Assembly: GCF_020165855.1 (NCBI RefSeq)
Contig: NZ_JAIUFY010000008.1
Location: 186,001-250,000 of the forward strand
Length of the DNA stretch: 64,000 bases
Reading direction: 5' to 3'
Source: Celeribacter litoreus
Lineage (GTDB): Bacteria > Pseudomonadota > Alphaproteobacteria > Rhodobacterales > Rhodobacteraceae
The translations under genes and the position numbers were made by a program. Of the stretch, positions 1 through 6,833 are shown piece by piece (position 1 is the stretch's first letter; each line of letters opens with the position of its first letter). Under the pieces are notes generated by a model. That model did not search any database and had not been told where the DNA came from. It saw only the letters and a program-made list of their open reading frames with translations.

Positions 1-123
1 CCAGAGTGCGGCATGGCGCAGCATCTGACCCATGTTCCGGCGATTGGCGACGATGTAATAGAACCCCACCGCTCCGAGGAGCAGGGACAGATAGAGAATG
101 CGGGCTGTATCCATTGAACTCAT
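1..123 (-). CDS. N-terminal end of a membrane-anchored retropepsin-like (clan AA) aspartic protease, partial
   Basis: Only the first 41 codons lie in the window; the gene runs off the left edge. The peptide begins MSSMDTARILYLSLLLGAVG and continues with one hydrophobic segment (about residues 8-25), then a basic stretch (VANRRNMGQMLRHAALW). This N-terminus matches what I know of the TIGR02281 family of membrane-tethered aspartic proteases common in Rhodobacteraceae. The catalytic D-T/S-G motif would lie outside the window, so the assignment rests on the anchor alone. A second ATG at codon 4 (position 114) could be the real start. Confidence 0.6.
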   Translation of the reverse strand, partial: MSSMDTARILYLSLLLGAVGFYYIVANRRNMGQMLRHAALW

Positions 124-195
124 GGATTAAAGATAGGATGCCGAAGGGCGTTTGTCAGCGTGGCGATCTGTGCCTGACGGAAATGTCAGGGCCTG

Positions 196-822
196 TTACG
201 CGCCGAAAAACAGCGCTTTGATCCCGTCGGCTACGAATTGCACGGAAAGCGCGGCCAAGAGCATGCCCATCAGGCGTGTGACGACATTGATACCCGTTGC
301 GCCCAAAAGCTTCTCCATCGCTGTCGACATGACGAAGAAAAACAGAACGAGACCGAGCACCGCAATCAAAACGCCGAACATCATCGCCATACCGGCAACG
401 CCCTCGGACTGGTCGATGAGCAGGATCATCGAGGTGATTGCGCCGGGACCGGCCAGCAAAGGCGTGGCCAAAGGAAAGACCGAAGGATCTTCCACCGGTT
501 GATGTTCCGGGTGTTCCGCATGTTCGCCGCGCCGTTTGGTGCGTTTTTCAAAGAGCATTTCGAGTGCCGTGAGAAACAGCAACAGCCCGCCCGCGATGCG
601 AAAGGCGGGCATGGAAATGCCGACAAAGGACAGGACCTGATCGCCCACGAGACCGAAGAGCGTGAGAATGCCCAAGGCAATCAGAACCGCGCGAATGCCG
701 ATAGAGCGGCGTTGTTTGGCGGTCGCTCCCTGCGTCAGAGCCACGAACAGTGGCGCGAGGCCGATCGGATCAATGATCACAAACAGCGTCATGAACGCGG
801 GGATGAGAACCGACCAATCCAT
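196..822 (-). CDS. marC: MarC family integral membrane protein
   Basis: Predicted 208-aa polytopic inner-membrane protein of the MarC/UPF0056 family. Two family-typical segments are visible: IIDPIGLAPLF near the N-terminus and TPLLAGPGAIT in the second half, consistent with the duplicated fold, and about six hydrophobic segments. Despite the old name (multiple antibiotic resistance) the transport substrate is not established for this family. I chose the ATG at 822 because it overlaps the TAA stop of the upstream ABC-F gene (TAATG), implying translational coupling; an in-frame ATG 14 codons upstream would lie inside that gene. The family call is firm, the function open. Confidence 0.9.
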   Translation of the reverse strand: MDWSVLIPAFMTLFVIIDPIGLAPLFVALTQGATAKQRRSIGIRAVLIALGILTLFGLVGDQVLSFVGISMPAFRIAGGLLLFLTALEMLFEKRTKRRGEHAEHPEHQPVEDPSVFPLATPLLAGPGAITSMILLIDQSEGVAGMAMMFGVLIAVLGLVLFFFVMSTAMEKLLGATGINVVTRLMGMLLAALSVQFVADGIKALFFGA

Positions 823-2678
823 TACGTTTGTAGCCCTTCCAGTTTCTCCAACGCGGCCATCCAAAGCCCCTCGGCGCGATCAATCGCCTCGGACACTTCG
901 GCGTATTTCTTCTGCCAAACGACCGCGGCTTCCTTGTCTTCGTAAAGCTCGGGATTGGCGAGTTTGACCTGAAGTTTCTCGCTCATCTCAGTAAGCTTGC
1001 CGACACGTTCCTCACATTTGCGCACCTCGGCGCGCGCGGCAAGGATGTCGTCGCGGCTCGCCTTCTTTTTCGGGGCGGGTTTCGCCTTTTCCTCTTTCTT
1101 GGAGGATTTCGGCTTTTCATCACCTTGGAGCAGGAGTTTACGATAGGCGTCGAGGTCTTCCTCATATGGCGCGACCCGCCCGTCTTTGACGAGCCAGAGA
1201 CGATCCGCCACGAGCGACAGCAGGTGCATGTCGTGCGAGACGAGCACCACGGCGCCAGTATAGGCGGTCAACGCCTCGACGAGCGCCTCACGGCTCTCGA
1301 TATCGAGGTGGTTGGTCGGTTCGTCGAGGATGAGAAGGTGCGGCGCGTCGAGTGTTGCAAGGAGCAGCGACAGACGCGCCTTTTGACCACCGGACAGACG
1401 ACCGACTTCTGTGTCGGCCTGATCCGCCCCGAGGCCAAAGCCCGCGAGTTTTGCGCGGAGTTTCGGCGGCAGGAAGTCGGGCAGGGCGCGCTGCAAATGC
1501 TGGATCGGTGTTTCGTCGAGGTGCAACTCGTCCACCTGGTGCTGCGCAAAGAAGCCGATGCGCAGTTTGTTGTGGCGCACGATCCGGCCGCCCATCGTGT
1601 CCAGACGGTCTGACAGGAGTTTGGACAGAGTGGATTTGCCCTCACCGTTGCGCCCAAGGAGCGCGATGCGGTCGTCCTGATCGATGCGCAGGTTCAGGTT
1701 CTTCAAGATCGCCTTGCCATCATAGCCGACGGCCGCGTCTTCGAGGTTGATTATCGGCGGAGAGAGTTCTTCCGGTTCCGGGAAGGAGAACACCACACGC
1801 GCCGCATCCTCGGGCGCTGTGATTTTCTCCATCTTTTCGAGCATCTTCACACGGGACTGCGCCTGTTTCGCCTTGGACGCCTTGGCTTTGAATCGGTCCA
1901 CAAAGCTCTGAAGGTGCGCGCGTTGGAGATCCTGTTTCTTCGCGGCAGCGGCCTGAACCGCACGTTGGGCGGCTCGGGTTTTGGCGAAGTCGTCATAACC
2001 ACCCGCGTAGAGCGTGAGCTTCTTGCTCTCCAGATGCAGGATGGAACCGACGGCGCGGTTCAGGAGCGCGCGGTCGTGCGAGATCAGGAGTACGGTGTGC
2101 GGATATTTGGCGAGATAGGTCTCTAGCCAAAGCGCGCCTTCGAGGTCTAGGTAGTTGGTCGGTTCGTCGAGGAGGAGGAAATCGGGTTGCGAGAACAGCA
2201 CGCCTGCGAGCGCAACACGCATCCGCCAACCGCCGGAGAAGGCCGAACAGGGCATCGCGATCTCTTCGTCGGTGAACCCGAGACCTTTGAGAATGCTGGA
2301 GGCGCGGCCCTCGGCGCTCCATGCGTCAATGTCGGCGAGACGGGTCTGGATGTCCGCGATGCGATGCGGATCGGTTGCTGTCTCCGACTCTGCCATCAGT
2401 GCGGCGCGTTCTTTGTCCTCTGCCAGAACCGTGTCGAGCAGGGAGACCTCATTGCCGGGAACCTCCTGTGCGACGCCGCCGATGCGGGCGCGCTTCGGGA
2501 TTTCGATGGAGCCACCTTCGAGGACCAATTCGCCTTTGATGATCCGGAACAGCGTGGTCTTGCCCGCACCGTTGCGGCCCACGATGCCGACCTTGTGGCC
2601 GGTGGGAATAGTGACGGTCGCGTTCTCAATGAGCGTGCGGCCTTCGACGGAATAGGTGATATCGTGGATTTTCAACAT
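822..2678 (-). CDS. ABC-F family ATPase, YheS-like
   Basis: A 618-aa soluble protein with two ABC cassettes and no membrane segments, as in ABC-F translation factors that act at the ribosomal E site. Walker A motifs are at about residues 34-42 (GRNGAGKTT) and 342-350 (GRNGEGKST). Signatures are FSGGWRMR and LSGGQKARL; Walker B motifs are [11 protein letters not shown] and [11 protein letters not shown]. The linker (about 250-285) is the basic helical type seen in YheS ([19 protein letters not shown]), and the last 80 residues look like a coiled coil. I chose the start [10 protein letters not shown] because it matches the family N-terminus; 13 upstream codons are open. Coupled to marC by TAATG overlap. 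Which ABC-F subgroup duty it has cannot be read from sequence. Confidence 0.93.
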   Translation of the reverse strand: MLKIHDITYSVEGRTLIENATVTIPTGHKVGIVGRNGAGKTTLFRIIKGELVLEGGSIEIPKRARIGGVAQEVPGNEVSLLDTVLAEDKERAALMAESETATDPHRIADIQTRLADIDAWSAEGRASSILKGLGFTDEEIAMPCSAFSGGWRMRVALAGVLFSQPDFLLLDEPTNYLDLEGALWLETYLAKYPHTVLLISHDRALLNRAVGSILHLESKKLTLYAGGYDDFAKTRAAQRAVQAAAAKKQDLQRAHLQSFVDRFKAKASKAKQAQSRVKMLEKMEKITAPEDAARVVFSFPEPEELSPPIINLEDAAVGYDGKAILKNLNLRIDQDDRIALLGRNGEGKSTLSKLLSDRLDTMGGRIVRHNKLRIGFFAQHQVDELHLDETPIQHLQRALPDFLPPKLRAKLAGFGLGADQADTEVGRLSGGQKARLSLLLATLDAPHLLILDEPTNHLDIESREALVEALTAYTGAVVLVSHDMHLLSLVADRLWLVKDGRVAPYEEDLDAYRKLLLQGDEKPKSSKKEEKAKPAPKKKASRDDILAARAEVRKCEERVGKLTEMSEKLQVKLANPELYEDKEAAVVWQKKYAEVSEAIDRAEGLWMAALEKLEGLQT

Positions 2679-2822
2679 GAGGCTCACATGCATGAGGTTT
2701 CGAACAAGGTCAATCACCGCTTTTCAAACGGCTTTGCCCATGTTATCCGGCGCGCAATCTTTGGGCAGAGCCAATGGGCTTTGTCCGCTACCTTTGACAC
2801 TTCGATCCAAGAGGCTTCTCCC

Positions 2823-3245
2823 ATGGCGATCCAGCGTACTTTCTCCATCATCAAACCGGACGCAACCAAGCGCAACCTGACCGGCAAAATCGTTGCTAAA
2901 TTCGAAGAAGCAGGACTTCGCGTTGTCGCTTCCAAGCGCATCCAGATGACCCTCGCTCAGGCTCAGGCGTTCTACGCTGTGCACGCCGAGCGTCCGTTCT
3001 ACGATGAACTGTGCGAATTCATGATCTCCGAGCCGGTTGTTGTTCAGGTTCTCGAAGGTGAAGACGCCATCGCGAAAAACCGCGAAGTCATGGGCGCAAC
3101 CAACCCGGCTGATGCGGCTGAAGGCACCATCCGTAAAGAGTTCGCTCTGTCCGTTGGTGAGAACTCCGTGCACGGTTCCGACGCTCCGGAAACTGCTGCT
3201 GAAGAGATTGCATTCTTCTTCTCCGGTCTCGAACTCGTCGGCTAA
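2823..3245 (+). CDS. ndk: nucleoside diphosphate kinase
   Basis: 140 aa, the usual family length. Transfers the gamma phosphate of ATP to NDPs through a phospho-histidine; the catalytic His is His117 in NSVHGSD, and the N-terminal [10 protein letters not shown] is typical of the family. Start is the ATG of [12 protein letters not shown]. Divergent from the ABC-F gene with about 144 bp between them. A strong terminator follows 30 bp after the stop, so it is probably monocistronic. Codon use is strongly biased to preferred codons, as expected of a highly expressed gene. Confidence 0.98.
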   Translation: MAIQRTFSIIKPDATKRNLTGKIVAKFEEAGLRVVASKRIQMTLAQAQAFYAVHAERPFYDELCEFMISEPVVVQVLEGEDAIAKNREVMGATNPADAAEGTIRKEFALSVGENSVHGSDAPETAAEEIAFFFSGLELVG

Positions 3246-3275
3246 GGCCCGCGTTTCAGAGCCGCAGACATTCGA

Positions 3276-3305
3276 AAGGCCGCCCCTGTTGGGCGGCCTT
3301 TTTGA
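3276..3305 (+). terminator. Rho-independent terminator of ndk
   Basis: Perfect 10-bp inverted repeat AAGGCCGCCC / GGGCGGCCTT with a 5-nt loop, followed by TTTTT. Confidence 0.93.
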
Positions 3306-3329
3306 GTATTTGGGTCACGAAAAAGATGG

Positions 3330-3503
3330 TTAGCGGCTGTATTCCGGTGTGCGTGCGATGATCCAGACAGCGTGGACGATGCCGGGGATGTAGCCCAGAA
3401 GCGTCAGCAGGATGTTGAGCCAAAAGTGCTTGCCCAAGCCCACCTGGAAGAACACGCCAAGGGGCGGGAGGATGACGGCGAGGATAATGCGGATCAGGTC
3501 CAT
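3330..3503 (-). CDS. YqaE/Pmp3 family small membrane protein
   Basis: 57-aa protein with two hydrophobic segments (about 3-22 and 30-50). The sequence MDLIRIILAVILPPLGVFFQ and the LLTLLGYIPGIVHAVWII block are diagnostic of the Pmp3/YqaE (PF01679) proteolipid family, which is linked to membrane potential and salt or cold stress in other organisms. An ATG four codons upstream (3515) is possible, but this start gives the normal length. Lies convergent with ndk behind the ndk terminator. Confidence 0.9.
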   Translation of the reverse strand: MDLIRIILAVILPPLGVFFQVGLGKHFWLNILLTLLGYIPGIVHAVWIIARTPEYSR

Positions 3504-3568
3504 GTGTGTCTCCATGCGGTTTGTGTCGCGTTGGAGAGGTAACGGCTGAATGGCCGAAAAGTTCCGGT

Positions 3569-3910
3569 TTAGTCGCGTTTCAGGCCTGTTCCGATCTTGT
3601 CGAGGTCGGCCTCGATGCCGGTGATTGTGGCTGTTTTGTCCTGTCGTACGTTGGCGACGAGGGCGTCGAAACGGGTGCGGAGTTCGGTTTTTTCAGCGCC
3701 TTGGCAGTCATTCCAGGGGCGGCCCTGAAGGCCCATGACCAGCGCATAATACCCGATGAAATGCGGGCGGGTGCCGTTGCGCAAAAGGAGTGTGTAGGCG
3801 GCGTCTGCGCCGAGATCGCGGAGTTGTTCGGCGCTCTCGATACCGGCGCGTGCGAAGCTCTCGTCGGAGGCGGGGCCGAGGTTTCTGATGGACGAGACCG
3901 GTGAGGACAT
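3569..3910 (-). CDS. TfoX C-terminal-domain protein
   Basis: 113-aa soluble protein. The block SSIRNLGPASDESFARAGIESAEQLRDLGADAAY (residues about 6-40) is the helix-hairpin-helix-like TfoX/Sxy C-terminal domain (PF04994). There is no TfoX N-terminal domain, so it is a stand-alone C-terminal domain and probably not a full competence regulator; its partner is unknown. I chose the ATG at 3910 (MSSPVSS) over one 19 codons upstream because the domain starts right after it. A cluster of three direct repeats lies 95-123 bp upstream of this start. Confidence 0.8.
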   Translation of the reverse strand: MSSPVSSIRNLGPASDESFARAGIESAEQLRDLGADAAYTLLLRNGTRPHFIGYYALVMGLQGRPWNDCQGAEKTELRTRFDALVANVRQDKTATITGIEADLDKIGTGLKRD

Positions 3911-4004
3911 GGGGGCTCCGTAGGGCGCAGGTGTCGTCGAGTTTGGCCACAGATGCGGCGCGGTCAAGGGCTGTCAGAGGGGCCGATTTTGCCGGTCAGC
4001 CTCC

Positions 4005-4033
4005 TGTCGGATAGCTGTCGGACTTTTGTCGGA
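4005..4033. repeat. three TGTCGGA direct repeats at 11-bp pitch
   Basis: TGTCGGA occurs at 4005-4011, 4016-4022 and 4027-4033, each separated by 4 bp so that the copies sit on the same face of the helix. A degenerate copy (TGTCAGA) is at 3972-3978. They lie in the 150-bp gap between kdsA and the TfoX-domain gene, upstream of the latter. Evenly phased heptamers are typical of binding sites for OmpR/PhoB-type regulators; no cognate regulator is in the window. Confidence 0.6.
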
Positions 4034-4060
4034 CCCCTCGCGCGGTGCTTTAACGGTTTA

Positions 4061-4906
4061 TCAGGCGGGTTTCACGACCGTGTCGATCGCATGGAGCGTC
4101 GCGAGCAGCGGCGCGAGGTCTTCGATCTTGAGCATGTTCGGACCGTCAGACGGCGCGTTGTCGGGGTCTTCGTGGGTCTCGATGAAGAGACCTGCCACAC
4201 CAACGGCAACAGCAGCACGCGCGAGCACCGGCACCATAGTGCGGTCGCCGCCTGTGGAGGTGCCTTGTCCGCCCGGTTGCTGGACAGAGTGGGTCGCGTC
4301 CATGATCACCGGATAGCCAGTCTGGGCCATACGCGGCAGGCCGCGGAAATCGCTCACGAGGGTGTTGTAGCCAAAGGATGTCCCGCGTTCGCAGAGCATG
4401 ATTTTATCATTGCCGGTAGAGGCGAGTTTCGCCGCGACGTTGTCCATGTCCCACGGGGCGAGGAACTGACCCTTTTTCACGTTGATCGCTTTGCCGGTCT
4501 CGCCCGCAGCCAAAAGGAGATCGGTCTGGCGGCAGAGGAAGGCCGGAATTTGCAGGATGTCGACGGCCTCAGCGGCCACGGCACATTGGGCGGCCTCGTG
4601 CACGTCGGTGATCACGGGACAGCCGAACTCCTCACGGATTTTGGAGAGGATGGTGAGGCCCTTTTCTGCACCAAGACCGCGTTTGCCCGAGAGCGAGCTG
4701 CGGTTGGCTTTGTCATAGGAGCCTTTGAACACGAACTGCGTATTGGTCGGCGCACAGGCCTCTGCAATCCTTTCCGCGAGCATGCGGGCGTGGTCGAGGC
4801 TCTCCAACTGACACGGACCGACGATCAGGCCGAAGGGCAGGGCGTTCGAGAAACGGACAGACTCAATGTCGACGGTTTTCATTTCGACGGGTGCAACTGT
4901 GGACAT
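4061..4906 (-). CDS. kdsA: 3-deoxy-D-manno-octulosonate 8-phosphate synthase
   Basis: 281 aa, normal length. Condenses arabinose 5-phosphate with phosphoenolpyruvate to give Kdo-8-P for lipid A/LPS core synthesis in the cytoplasm. Family blocks are plain: LIVGPCQLES, FKGSYDKANRSS, VITDVHE, QIPAFLCRQTDLL, CERGTSFGYN and DATHSVQQPGG. A Cys in IMLCERG fits a metal-dependent form, but that is inference. The start MSTVAPVEMK is 9 bp from a purine-rich stretch. It stands alone here; the other kds genes are not in the window. Confidence 0.97.
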   Translation of the reverse strand: MSTVAPVEMKTVDIESVRFSNALPFGLIVGPCQLESLDHARMLAERIAEACAPTNTQFVFKGSYDKANRSSLSGKRGLGAEKGLTILSKIREEFGCPVITDVHEAAQCAVAAEAVDILQIPAFLCRQTDLLLAAGETGKAINVKKGQFLAPWDMDNVAAKLASTGNDKIMLCERGTSFGYNTLVSDFRGLPRMAQTGYPVIMDATHSVQQPGGQGTSTGGDRTMVPVLARAAVAVGVAGLFIETHEDPDNAPSDGPNMLKIEDLAPLLATLHAIDTVVKPA

Positions 4907-5203
4907 GGTGTTTCCTCACATGGCGACGCAGGGCATTTAGCGTGCCTCATAGATCATGAAGCGGGTGATAGAGGCAAGGGGCGGGGCATTTTGCTGCGAT
5001 GCAGCAATTTTATTCCGCAAACCGAGGGTGTCTGCGCAAGTTATGATTTTACCGGCGTGGGTATGCATTTTGCGCATGTCAGGAGTTCCGATCTGTCAGT
5101 TGTGATTGGGCGCTAACAGACGCAAATAGAGGGCATCCGAAGGGGCCGAGACGGTTTGGAGAGAACCCGACCTCAGACGTACTCACAGAGAAGGAAAAGT
5201 GAC
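4907..5203. other. 297-bp divergent intergenic region (kdsA / DUF1127 gene)
   Basis: Contains the promoters of two divergent genes and one sharp dyad, TTGCTGC-GAT-GCAGCAA at 4991-5007, about 85 bp upstream of kdsA. I see no further coding or RNA gene in it. The DUF1127 gene has a good ribosome-binding site (GAAGGAAAAG) 5-14 bp before its ATG. Confidence 0.5.
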
Positions 5204-5419
5204 ATGGCCTATCAACAACAACACCTCGTCCACGGCGGCGTATTCGCAAACTTCTTTCACGGTCTGCGTTCGCGCATTGAACACCGTCTCGCACAGCGCG
5301 CTGAAACTGCACGCGTCTACCGCGAGCTGGCTTCGATGTCTGATCGTGAGCTGAAAGATATCGGCATTGCACCGGGTTCCATCGGTGACATCGCCCGCGA
5401 AGCAGGTGCTGCGATCTAA
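5204..5419 (+). CDS. DUF1127 domain protein
   Basis: 71-aa basic protein. The C-terminal half (about 38-66: RVYRELASMSDRELKDIGIAPGSIGDIARE) is the DUF1127/YjiS-like domain, an arginine-rich small domain. In Rhodobacter sphaeroides a homologous gene (RSP_6037, ccaF1) is stress-induced, its product has RNA-related roles, and it is co-transcribed with downstream CcsR small RNAs. The same arrangement is seen here: a CCTCCTCCC hairpin and a terminator follow 40 bp after the stop. Start chosen at the ATG with the GGAAAAG site. Confidence 0.9.
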   Translation: MAYQQQHLVHGGVFANFFHGLRSRIEHRLAQRAETARVYRELASMSDRELKDIGIAPGSIGDIAREAGAAI

Positions 5420-5461
5420 GACCGTCTGGCCCGACGTTGAACAGGGCAAAGATTTCCTCCC

Positions 5462-5529
5462 GCGTCTCCACTCCTCCTCCCTAGGAGACGCTTTAGAAAG
5501 CCCGCAGGATCCTCCCCCTGCGGGTTTTT
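5462..5529 (+). ncRNA. Cuckoo/CcsR-type small RNA hairpin (CCUCCUCCC loop)
   Basis: Perfect 8-bp stem GCGTCTCC (5462-5469) / GGAGACGC (5484-5491) closes a 14-nt loop that displays CCTCCTCCC (5473-5481), an anti-Shine-Dalgarno-like motif. A Rho-independent terminator follows 10 nt later. It sits 42 bp downstream of a DUF1127 gene on the same strand. This is the arrangement of the Rhodobacterales Cuckoo RNA family and the R. sphaeroides CcsR RNAs. Here there is one copy instead of the tandem array in R. sphaeroides. It is probably processed from the DUF1127 mRNA; the exact 5' end is unknown. Confidence 0.82.
5501..5529 (+). terminator. Rho-independent terminator after DUF1127 gene and small RNA
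   Basis: Perfect stem CCCGCAGG (5501-5508) / CCTGCGGG (5517-5524) followed by TTTTT. Confidence 0.93.
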
Positions 5530-5598
5530 CTTTTGCGAAGTGTTTGGTGATATGGGCGACCACGGGTTTCGCCATCTCCCATAGCGTCACTGGACTTT

Positions 5599-6657
5599 TT
5601 ACCTGAAAGCGTCTCGTAGCGCGCTCGCCTCGTGTGGGCCGCTCATCAACGCACGGCGTCCGGAGAAGGACGTGGGGAAAAGGATGCGTTCCACACCTTC
5701 TTTCAGTTGCGGGAAGCGGTCCGACAGGATGCGGCGAATGTCGCGCATGTCTGCCTCTGTCATCATGTGATCAGACCGGTATTCAGTCCGTTGCTTGCGA
5801 TATTCTGCGGGGCTGCAGCCGAAGCGCTCTTTGAACTTGCGATAGAATGCGGTCGGATTGCCGAACTGGAGGCGTTCGGCAATTTCCGACACAGTTGCGT
5901 CAGACCGGCTCAGGTCTTCGGCCGCTTGGTCGAGCATCAGGTTCAGAGAATAGGTCTTATAGCCCATCCCGAGGTGTTGCTTGAATTGTCGCGATAGATA
6001 ACTCAGCGACACGTTTTCACGCTCGGCGATATCACCAAGCGAATCCATGCCGCTCGCGGGGTCGAGTTCGTCGAGCACGCGCAAGATCCGTGCGCGTCCA
6101 GCGCGACGGCCTGCATCTTCGACGGCATCGCGGGATTCTTCGTACGGGATATTCGAGTAGATAAAGAGCGCAAGCATATCGGCGCAGATCGCCCGTGACA
6201 TAGCCTCCTCCGGCTGCCCCGGAATGCCGACGATGAGGCGCGCGATCAACGATTTCATCGGCGCGATTTTCTCTGAAAACGAGCGGCCATGCAGAAAGCT
6301 CCGACACAAATATTGCCGCGTGCTGAACCCGGGGAGGCCTGCGCGTTCGAAGTGGTGCGGGTCAAGATGCACACCGCAGACCAAGGTGTCGCGCGTTTGG
6401 GACATCGAATTGTGCGGCACATCCGAGTTGATGATGATCAGATCACCAGGCTCCATCTCGCACACCTGTCCCTCCACCATGAGCCGCAATCCACCGCGAA
6501 GAACGTAGAGCACCTCCATCGCGCGGTGCCAGTGATACGGAACATCCGCCCAGCCGTGTGTGAAGGAGCGACAGTAGGGGCGCTCGGCCAGTCCCGCTGA
6601 TCCGGTCGGGGTCGGGGATTCGTACGGATAGGCCCATTTGTCAGCGTCTGCCTTCAC
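5599..6657 (-). CDS. AraC family regulator with N-terminal cupin sensor
   Basis: 352 aa. Residues about 35-110 form a cupin-like sensor (YHWHRAMEVLYVLRGGLRLMVEG...GDLIIINSDVPHN); residues about 200-300 hold two AraC helix-turn-helix motifs (DSLGDIAERENVSLSYLSRQFKQHLG and ATVSEIAERLQFGNPTAFYRKFKERFGCSPAEYRKQ). About 50 extra residues follow the DNA-binding domain. It is divergent from the GH3-ABC importer operon with 176 bp between starts, so I infer that it senses the imported sugar or its breakdown product and controls that operon. The ligand cannot be read from the sequence. Confidence 0.92.
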   Translation of the reverse strand: MKADADKWAYPYESPTPTGSAGLAERPYCRSFTHGWADVPYHWHRAMEVLYVLRGGLRLMVEGQVCEMEPGDLIIINSDVPHNSMSQTRDTLVCGVHLDPHHFERAGLPGFSTRQYLCRSFLHGRSFSEKIAPMKSLIARLIVGIPGQPEEAMSRAICADMLALFIYSNIPYEESRDAVEDAGRRAGRARILRVLDELDPASGMDSLGDIAERENVSLSYLSRQFKQHLGMGYKTYSLNLMLDQAAEDLSRSDATVSEIAERLQFGNPTAFYRKFKERFGCSPAEYRKQRTEYRSDHMMTEADMRDIRRILSDRFPQLKEGVERILFPTSFSGRRALMSGPHEASALRDAFR

Positions 6658-6751
6658 GACTTCTGTCCTCCATTGCGTATTAAGGTCAAAATTTGTCAGT
6701 CACAAAGTGCAAATTTCGTCGATAGATGAGATGACAAACCTGTGACACTCT

Positions 6752-6795
6752 TGTTGATAACGCAACACGGATGTGTGCAACAACAACTATAGTTG
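6752..6795. promoter_or_regulatory. dyad operators in the AraC / GH3 divergent promoter
   Basis: Two dyads lie between the AraC gene and the GH3 gene: TGTTG-ATAACG-CAACA (6752-6767) and the perfect 12-bp palindrome CAACTATAGTTG (6784-6795). They share the CAAC/GTTG half-site and their centres are about 30 bp apart (three helical turns), ending 38 bp before the GH3 start. They may bind the adjacent AraC protein or another dimeric regulator. Confidence 0.5.
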
Positions 6796-6833
6796 GGCTT
6801 TTGGAAGTCCGCGCCAACTTTGAGGGCCGATTC

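Noticed and set aside
2187-2822. 352-codon plus-strand frame that runs into ndk
   Set aside because: Its first 212 codons are antisense to the ABC-F gene; ndk starts at 2823 with the family N-terminus.
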